27,539 nucleotides of DNA. Origin: SG8-41 sp035574195. GTDB lineage: Bacteria > Pseudomonadota > Gammaproteobacteria > Burkholderiales > SG8-41. The stretch lies in NCBI GenBank assembly GCA_035574195.1, contig DATLZE010000126.1, positions 1 through 27,539 on the forward strand, in the 5' to 3' direction. Position 1 is the first letter of the stretch. Each line of letters begins with the position of its first letter. Positions 22,899-27,539 of the stretch are shown in pieces. The translations under genes and the position numbers were made by a program. A model generated the notes under the pieces. That model worked only from the letters and a program-made list of their open reading frames with translations, made no database searches and had not been told where the DNA came from.

Positions 22899-23175
22899 GG
22901 CGCACTCCCCCGACGATGGCAGGCTCTTCTCCCGCGACCGAAAAGCCGCCCTGACGGTGCGCATGCTATCACAGGATGCGCGCGGGCAGCGGGTGAACTT
23001 TACCCTGGACGCACCGGCCGGCATGCCTTCCGCCTTCCTTCCCGCGCCGATCCCGAGGCTCGGGCTCGCCTCGCGCGAGATTCGCCACCACGCGGCGGCA
23101 CGGCCTGCGCGCGCCCGGCCGGGAGAACGCGAGCGCTAGAGGCGGAAAACCGCAGCTCGTGGCCGAGAGGAGAGC
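22899..23175. other. 277-base gap between two Bug genes, no gene seen
   Basis: The only notable content is the minus-strand TGATAGCAT word (a weak extended -10, TAGCAT at 22963-22968) that may serve Bug copy 4. Both flanking genes read on the minus strand. Short open frames here overlap without family resemblance. Confidence 0.5.
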
Positions 23176-24186
23176 TCAATCGGGCCGCAGACCGGCCTGC
23201 TTCACCACCTTCGCCCACTTGGCCAGCTCGGCGCGCAGGTGCCGTCCGAATTCCCGGGGGGAGCTGGCGATGATCTCGGCGCCGTCCTTCCCGAGGCGCT
23301 CGGCGACATCCGGCGCGAGCAGCGTGTTGCGCAGATGGCCGTTCAGCGCGATGACCCGCACCTCGGGCGTCGCAGCGGGCGCGAGCACCCCGTACCAGCT
23401 CGTGAACTCGTAGCCGGGCACGCCCGCCTCCGCGACGGTCGGCACCTCCGGCAGCGCCGGCGTGCGCTTCGGCCCGGTCACGCCGAGGGCGCGCAGCCGG
23501 CCCGTGCGCACGTGCTGCACGACCGTCATCACGCCGAGGAAGCCGAGATGGGTCTCGCCCCCGAGCAGCGCAGCGAGCGCGAGGCCGCTGCCCTTGTACG
23601 GCACGTGCACGATGTCAACCCGGCCGAGCAGCTTGAAGAGCTCCGCCGCCACGTGCAGATTGGTGCCGCTGCCCGCGGAGGCGTAGTTGAGCTCGTTCGG
23701 CCGCGGCCGCGCATAAGCGATCAGATCCTTCACCGTCGCCGCCGGCACCGAGGGATGCACGACCAGCGCGAACGGAGCAGAGGCGAGCAGCGAGACCGGC
23801 GCGAAATCCTTCAGCACGTCGTAGTTCAGACTGCCGAAAAGGGCGGGGCTCACCACCAGCGAGAGCGAGGCGAACACGACGGTGTGGCCGTCCGGGGTGG
23901 CGCGCGCGGCGAGCTCGGTGCCGATGGTGCCGGAGGCGCCGGGGCGGTTGTCCACCACCACGAACTGGCCCGCCAGCTCGGCGAGGCGGCCGGCGAGAAT
24001 GCGCGCGATGATGTCCGCCCCGCCGCCCGGTGGAAACGGCACGATCACGCGCAGCGGGCGGCTCGGGAATTCCCGCGGAGGGGCGCCGGCGGCCTGCGTC
24101 GCGGCGAGCGCGGCCAGCCACAATGCCACGACGGCCTTTGCCGCAGCGCGCTTTTTCCCCGCGGCGGAACCGGGAAGCTCGCGCAT
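23176..24186 (-). CDS. Bug/TctC-family binding protein (copy 5)
   Basis: The 336-residue protein has a long N-region (MRELPGSAAGKKRAAAKA) before the hydrophobic core AVVALWLAALAATQAAGA, a plausible signal peptide. Mature FPSRPLRVIVPFPPGGGAD is the Bug hallmark, followed by YASAGSGTNLHVAAELF and VHVPYKG. No Shine-Dalgarno precedes the ATG. A minus-strand TTTAAT (24193-24198) lies so close that transcription could begin at or near the A of the start codon, which would make a leaderless mRNA. It is divergent from the crotonase-fold gene with only 50 bases between. The ligand is unknown. Confidence 0.9.
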   Translation of the reverse strand: MRELPGSAAGKKRAAAKAVVALWLAALAATQAAGAPPREFPSRPLRVIVPFPPGGGADIIARILAGRLAELAGQFVVVDNRPGASGTIGTELAARATPDGHTVVFASLSLVVSPALFGSLNYDVLKDFAPVSLLASAPFALVVHPSVPAATVKDLIAYARPRPNELNYASAGSGTNLHVAAELFKLLGRVDIVHVPYKGSGLALAALLGGETHLGFLGVMTVVQHVRTGRLRALGVTGPKRTPALPEVPTVAEAGVPGYEFTSWYGVLAPAATPEVRVIALNGHLRNTLLAPDVAERLGKDGAEIIASSPREFGRHLRAELAKWAKVVKQAGLRPD

Positions 24187-24236
24187 GCTAGTATTAAAGC
24201 ACGAGCGGTCCCGAAAAAACCACGCGCGCCTTCCGC
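24187..24236. promoter_or_regulatory. 50-base divergent promoter region
   Basis: The gap between the minus-strand Bug copy 5 and the plus-strand crotonase gene contains the only AT-rich patch here, GTATTAAAGC. It offers TTTAAT as a minus-strand -10 and TATTAA (24192-24197) as a plus-strand -10, so the two promoters may overlap and compete. No clear -35 is seen, and neither gene has a strong Shine-Dalgarno. Confidence 0.4.
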
Positions 24237-24962
24237 ATGCTGGACGAGCTGATCCGCCGCCACGAGGGGCACCTCACGCACTTGACGCTCAACCGCCCGC
24301 AGCAGGCGAACGCGCTCTCCGCCTCGCTCGTCGAGGCGCTGCTCAATGCCGTGGAGTACGCCTACACCGACGGCACGCGGCTGCTGATCCTCGACGGAGC
24401 GGGCCCCCACTTCTGCTCGGGATTCGACTTCACCGGTTTCCAGCAGGCGGCCGAAGGCGACCTCGCGCTGCGCTTCATCCGCATCGAGACGCTGCTGCAG
24501 CAGATCCACCATGCGCCATTCGAGACCCTGGTGTTCGCGCATGGGCGCAACTTCGGCGCCGGCGCCGACCTCGTGGCGAGCTGCGCAGTACGCGTCGCAG
24601 CGCCCGAGGCGACTTTCCGCTTTCCGGGGTTGCGCTTCGGCGTCGTGCTCGGCACGCGCCGGCTCGCCCGGCGCGTCGGCGAGGACCGCGCGCGCGAGAT
24701 CCTCTCCGCCTCCCGCACTTTCGACGCCGAGGAGGCGCTGCGCATCCGGTTCGTGACCCGCGTCGCGCCGCAGTCCGAGTGGCCGCGGGTGATCGAGGAG
24801 ACGCGCGAACGCTGCGAGCTGCTCACGCCTGCGGCCGCCGCCGCCCTCCACCGCCGGACCGTGACCGACACTCGCGCCGAGGACATGGCCGAGCTCGCCG
24901 CCTCGGTGAGCGTGCCGGGGCTGAAGGAGCGCATCCGGCTCTACCGCGAATCGAGCAAGTAG
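24237..24962 (+). CDS. Enoyl-CoA hydratase/isomerase (crotonase) family protein lacking both catalytic Glu
   Basis: The 241-residue protein shows the crotonase fold. HLTHLTLNRPQQANALS opens the fold, and GPHFCSGFDFTGF (56-68) and HGRNFGAGADLVASC (102-116) provide the two oxyanion-hole backbones for CoA-ester binding. The two hydratase glutamates are not present: the first position reads D111 and the second, in the segment FRFPGLRFGVVLGT, reads Gly. Water addition to an enoyl-CoA is therefore unlikely; an isomerase, hydrolase or decarboxylase activity on a CoA thioester is more plausible. It begins a short plus-strand unit ended by a terminator-like hairpin. No Shine-Dalgarno is evident at the ATG. 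Confidence 0.87.
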   Translation: MLDELIRRHEGHLTHLTLNRPQQANALSASLVEALLNAVEYAYTDGTRLLILDGAGPHFCSGFDFTGFQQAAEGDLALRFIRIETLLQQIHHAPFETLVFAHGRNFGAGADLVASCAVRVAAPEATFRFPGLRFGVVLGTRRLARRVGEDRAREILSASRTFDAEEALRIRFVTRVAPQSEWPRVIEETRERCELLTPAAAAALHRRTVTDTRAEDMAELAASVSVPGLKERIRLYRESSK

Positions 24963-24970
24963 CGGACGCC

Positions 24971-24997
24971 GGCCGCCGCGCCGCTGCGGCCAGTTTT
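24971..24997 (+). terminator. Possible Rho-independent terminator after the crotonase gene
   Basis: GGCCGC (24971-24976) and GCGGCC (24986-24991) form a 6-bp all-GC stem with a 9-base loop, followed by AGTTTT. It begins eight bases after the crotonase stop. The T-run is short, so termination may be partial. Confidence 0.45.
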
Positions 24998-25027
24998 GCT
25001 GCGGCCCGAAAAATCCTGTCATGTGCG

Positions 25028-25035
25028 AAGGAGGT
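25028..25035 (+). promoter_or_regulatory. Full-consensus Shine-Dalgarno deciding the start of the quinone oxidoreductase-like gene
   Basis: AAGGAGGT is an uninterrupted match to the 16S anti-Shine-Dalgarno. It lies 11 bases before the ATG at 25047, the best ribosome binding site in the window. It selects 25047 rather than the upstream in-frame codon at 24996. The ATG at 25036 is out of frame and too close. Confidence 0.7.
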
Positions 25036-25046
25036 ATGACGCAAAC

Positions 25047-26039
25047 ATGGACACCCGATTGCCCGCCGTGATGAAGGTCGTCGAGTGCTCGGCGCCCGGT
25101 GGCCCCGAAGTATTGAGGCTCGCCGAGCGCCCGCTGCCCCGGCCGCAGGCGGGGGAAGTGCTGATCCGCGTGGCCGCCGCCGGGGTCAATGGCCCCGATC
25201 TGTGGCAGCGCAAGGGCTTGTATCCCCCGCCCCCGGGCGCGCCGGACCTGCTGGGGCTCGAAGTCTCCGGCGAGATCGTCGCCGCGGGCGCCGGCGTCGC
25301 GCGCTGGAAGCCAGGAGACCAGGTCACGGCGCTCACCAACGGCGGGGGCTACGCCGAATACTGTGCGGTGGACGAGCGGCACTGCCTTCCCGTTCCGAAG
25401 GGCATCGCGCTGCGCGACGCCGCGGGGTTGCCCGAGACCTTCTTCACGGTGTGGAGCAACCTCTTCATGGGCGTCGGGCTCAAAGCGGGCGAGACGCTGC
25501 TCGTGCACGGCGGCGCGGGCGGCATCGGCACCACCGCGATCCAGCTCGCGAAGGCCTTCGGCGCCCGGGTGATCGCGACCGACAGCCCGCAGGAGCGCTG
25601 CCGCGTCTGCCTCGAGCTCGGTGCCGACCGCGTCATCGACTACCGGCGCGAGGATTTCGTCGAGATCGTGCGCGCCGAGGGAGGGGCGAACGTCATCCTC
25701 GATATCGTCGGCGGCCCCAACATCGAGAAGAACTTCAAGGCCGCCGCCCACGACGCCCGCATCGTCCAGCTCGCGTTCGCGGCCGGCTCCAAGCTCGAGG
25801 TGAACCTGATGCCGGTGATGCTGAAGCGGCTGGTCTACACCGGCTCGACGCTGCGCACCCGTCCGCCCGAATTCAAGGCGCGGGTCGCGCGCGAGCTCGA
25901 GGAGAAGGTCTGGCCGCTGATCGAGAGCGGGCGCATCCGGGTGGTGACAGGGCGGTGCTTTCCGCTAGCGCAAGCGGCGCAGGCGCATGCGCTCATGGAA
26001 TCGAGCGGGCACACCGGCAAGATCCTGCTGACGGTGTGA
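25047..26039 (+). CDS. NAD(P)H quinone oxidoreductase, MDR superfamily (PIG3/QOR-like)
   Basis: The 330-residue protein has the GroES-like domain with AAAGVNGPDLWQRKGLYPPPPG (43-64), the PIG3/TP53I3-type active-site region. The Rossmann loop is GGAGGIGTTAIQLAKAFGA (155-173), and the C-terminal tail HALMESSGHTGKILLTV is typical. No zinc ligands are present, consistent with one- or two-electron reduction of quinones or enones by NADPH. It is less than 100 bases after the crotonase-fold gene, but the hairpin between them and the strong ribosome binding site suggest separate control of translation. Its stop is 6 bases from the convergent HD-domain gene stop. It is distinct from the MDR gene at 446, so the window has two. 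Confidence 0.92.
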   Translation: MDTRLPAVMKVVECSAPGGPEVLRLAERPLPRPQAGEVLIRVAAAGVNGPDLWQRKGLYPPPPGAPDLLGLEVSGEIVAAGAGVARWKPGDQVTALTNGGGYAEYCAVDERHCLPVPKGIALRDAAGLPETFFTVWSNLFMGVGLKAGETLLVHGGAGGIGTTAIQLAKAFGARVIATDSPQERCRVCLELGADRVIDYRREDFVEIVRAEGGANVILDIVGGPNIEKNFKAAAHDARIVQLAFAAGSKLEVNLMPVMLKRLVYTGSTLRTRPPEFKARVARELEEKVWPLIESGRIRVVTGRCFPLAQAAQAHALMESSGHTGKILLTV

Positions 26040-26045
26040 TCCCGG

Positions 26046-27002
26046 CTAGATCAGCTGCGACTGGTCGGAGTCGCTGCCTTTTTCGATGGTGCGGGGCGGG
26101 CGGCGGCGCAGCAGCGAGACGTCGCCTTCCTGCGCGATCGAACGCGCGTGGCTGATGTTCTTCTCGAGCTCGTCGAAGTAGAGGTTCTGCCCGCCGAAGT
26201 GCTGCTCGATGTAGTTGTAGCAGCCGCCCAGGTCCTGCTTGAGGCGCTTGGTCGCCCCCTGGTAGAAGCGCGGGGTCTTGAAGATGAGGTCGGCGGCCGA
26301 GGCGAACAGGATCTCCTCGGTCCCGTCCTGGTTGCGCCGGCGCGCGATGCCGCCGCGCACGAACTCCGGATAGAGCCGGTCGTAGCACTTCTCGAGGTAG
26401 CAGCGGTCGGCCATCTGCGCGAGGATGTCGGCGCTGCCGAGGAGGTTGCCGATCAGGCGGAACTCCGGCGCCGGCACCTGGATCCTGTCCACCGGAATTT
26501 CGTAGCCCGTGAAATGGATGGTGCGCGCGGCCGCCTCCGCCAGATCGCCCATGCCGATCGCGGGCATGTATTCCAGGAGGAAACGCGCGCCGCGCGAGAC
26601 GTGGATGCGGGTGTACTCGGCGCCGTTGCGGTGCCGGGTGTCCCTGCGGTGGCGGATATAGCCGCAGTCGTGGTAGAGCGCGGTGACGACGCCGAAGCGA
26701 AACAGCCGCTCGCCGATCGTCCCGGCGCTGGTCGCGCGCACGCATCCGTCCATGAGCCGCGCCATCGCCAGCGTCACGTCGAGCACGTGCTGGATGTCGT
26801 GGTAGTCGGTCTCGCACTCGCGGTAGCCCGGGTACTGCCCGCGGTAGAGGCGCGCGAGGTCGGTGAACGCCTGCCCGAGGTCAGGGGGCGCGTCCCGCTG
26901 GTAGAGCTCCTGGTAGATGCGGCAGACTTCGCGGGAGACGTCCTGGGCATCGGTGGTGTTCACCTGGTTGGTGACGTCGTAATCGTTGCGGCGCTCGGTC
27001 AT
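26046..27002 (-). CDS. HD-domain phosphohydrolase, cyclic-nucleotide-phosphodiesterase-like
   Basis: The 318-residue protein has an HD-type metal site. YHDIQHVLDV contains H68, H72 and D75; LYHDCGYIRH contains H111 and D112; H134 or H163 and D192 (GSADILAQMADR) offer the remaining ligands. The YHDIQHVLDV block resembles the YHNxxHAxDV motif of class I cyclic nucleotide phosphodiesterases, but the second motif lacks the usual second His, so the match is partial. It should be a cytoplasmic metal-dependent phosphohydrolase. No signal peptide, sensor or GGDEF/EAL domain is present. It is divergent from a gene with a winged-helix-like N-terminus, and convergent with the MDR gene. A GGGG-rich tract precedes the ATG as a weak ribosome binding site. 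Confidence 0.78.
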   Translation of the reverse strand: MTERRNDYDVTNQVNTTDAQDVSREVCRIYQELYQRDAPPDLGQAFTDLARLYRGQYPGYRECETDYHDIQHVLDVTLAMARLMDGCVRATSAGTIGERLFRFGVVTALYHDCGYIRHRRDTRHRNGAEYTRIHVSRGARFLLEYMPAIGMGDLAEAAARTIHFTGYEIPVDRIQVPAPEFRLIGNLLGSADILAQMADRCYLEKCYDRLYPEFVRGGIARRRNQDGTEEILFASAADLIFKTPRFYQGATKRLKQDLGGCYNYIEQHFGGQNLYFDELEKNISHARSIAQEGDVSLLRRRPPRTIEKGSDSDQSQLI

Positions 27003-27060
27003 GTCGCCTGCCCCCGGTGGTCTGCGGGCGCGTCGTCGTTTTCGCCCCGGCGTATTACAC

Positions 27061-27066
27061 TATAAT
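27061..27066 (+). promoter_or_regulatory. Consensus TATAAT -10 box
   Basis: A perfect TATAAT stands 163 bases before the next plus-strand ATG. The hexamer near 17 bases upstream (GTTTTC) is a poor -35, so an activator or an alternative sigma context may be needed. Transcription from here would give a leader of about 155 bases containing the hairpin at 27095-27118. Confidence 0.5.
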
Positions 27067-27094
27067 GGACGGACCGATGCAATGCTGGCTGACA

Positions 27095-27118
27095 CACGGA
27101 AACAAAAGCCTTTCCGTG
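27095..27118 (+). promoter_or_regulatory. Eight-bp leader hairpin upstream of the last gene
   Basis: CACGGAAA and TTTCCGTG pair perfectly around an 8-base loop (CAAAAGCC). The hairpin would lie about 25-45 bases downstream of the TATAAT start site, well before the coding region. No T-run follows, so it is a leader structure rather than a terminator. It does not match a riboswitch class I recognise. Confidence 0.45.
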
Positions 27119-27228
27119 CGGCTCATTGCGGTATGCCGCGCCCCCCGAGGTCAGCGGTTCTGACAGGCGGCACGCCAACAGCGATCGCAGGGCCCTGATA
27201 ACCAGAGCATCCGGAGACTGGCCCAGCC

Positions 27229-27539
27229 ATGCACCCGCAAACGATCTACACCAAGACCCCCAAGGGCGTGCTCGAAGTCAAGAACAAGACGGCGAAGCTG
27301 CCGCGCGAGCTCGGGCTCGTGTTCCTCGCGGTGGACGGCAAGTCCACCGTCGCCGATCTCCTCAAGAAATCGGGCATGGAGGAAAGCCAGCTTCACGAAG
27401 CGCTCGAAAAGCTCGCCGCCGACGGCTTCATCAAGGTGTTCTCCGCGCCCGCAGAGGCGGCGCCGAAGCAAGACGAGAGCTTAGACCTCGACTTCACCTC
27501 ATCCGAGGCGATCGACAAGCTCAACGCCGAGGCCGCCGC
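27229..27539 (+). CDS. Unknown protein with N-terminal winged-helix-like domain (5' part only)
   Basis: The frame starts at ATG 27229 and runs off the window, so 103 residues are seen. MHPQTIYTKTPKGVLEVKNK begins a small alpha/beta domain. LGLVFLAVDGKSTVADLLKKSG and ESQLHEALEKLAADGFIKVF look like the helices and wing of a winged helix. A low-complexity linker (APAEAAPKQDESLDLDF) follows. Similar N-termini occur, from memory, in betaproteobacterial signalling proteins whose C-terminal part is an output domain, sometimes a nucleotide cyclase. The C-terminal part here is not visible. A GGAG at 27213-27216 is 12 bases from the ATG, rather distant. The promoter at 27061 probably drives it. Confidence 0.7.
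   Translation, partial: MHPQTIYTKTPKGVLEVKNKTAKLPRELGLVFLAVDGKSTVADLLKKSGMEESQLHEALEKLAADGFIKVFSAPAEAAPKQDESLDLDFTSSEAIDKLNAEAA

Noticed and set aside
1..27539. CRISPR arrays, tRNAs, rRNAs, insertion sequences or attachment sites
   Set aside because: No regular repeat-spacer pattern, tRNA cloverleaf, transposase or integrase motif was seen when reading the window by eye.

Overview
The window is very GC-rich (roughly two thirds or more G+C by eye) and densely packed with catabolic genes. Five separate Bug/TctC-type periplasmic binding proteins occur within 14 kb. That density is typical of Burkholderiales-like Betaproteobacteria (Bordetella, Cupriavidus, Comamonadaceae relatives), and I infer such an organism, possibly an uncultured one. 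I see no rRNA, tRNA, CRISPR array, integrase or insertion sequence. No gap between genes exceeds 300 bases.

Region 1, plus strand (1-10712). The tail of a cupin-fold thiol dioxygenase-like gene is followed by an MDR oxidoreductase, an AMP-forming acyl-CoA ligase and a PaaI-type hotdog thioesterase. Next comes a NitT/TauT-type ABC importer (permease, ATPase, binding protein). Between its permease and ATPase genes sit a UbiX flavin prenyltransferase and a UbiD-family prenyl-FMN decarboxylase, tightly coupled to the permease by 4-base start/stop overlaps. A D-2-hydroxyacid dehydrogenase and a VOC/glyoxalase-like protein close the run. The simplest reading is a pathway that imports an aromatic or unsaturated carboxylate, perhaps activates it with CoA, and decarboxylates it with UbiD. 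The substrate cannot be read from sequence.

Region 2, minus strand (10818-19169). Three Bug binding proteins alternate with enzymes: a second D-2-hydroxyacid dehydrogenase, a fumarase/adenylosuccinate-lyase superfamily enzyme, an isochorismatase-fold hydrolase lacking the usual nucleophilic Cys, an LVIVD-repeat propeller-like protein and a RidA-family deaminase. No TctA/TctB membrane subunits are present.

Region 3 (19334-26039). A plus-strand CoA-transferase A/B pair has an in-frame TGA interrupting subunit A where homologs, from memory, carry Cys. It converges on a minus-strand deacetylase-fold gene and two more Bug proteins. A plus-strand crotonase-fold protein lacking both hydratase glutamates follows, then a quinone-oxidoreductase-like MDR protein with a perfect Shine-Dalgarno sequence.

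Region 4 (26046-end). An HD-domain phosphohydrolase with phosphodiesterase-like motifs is divergent from the start of a gene for a small winged-helix-like N-terminal domain. That gene has a consensus TATAAT -10 box and an 8-bp hairpin in its leader, and runs off the window. This looks like signalling rather than catabolism.
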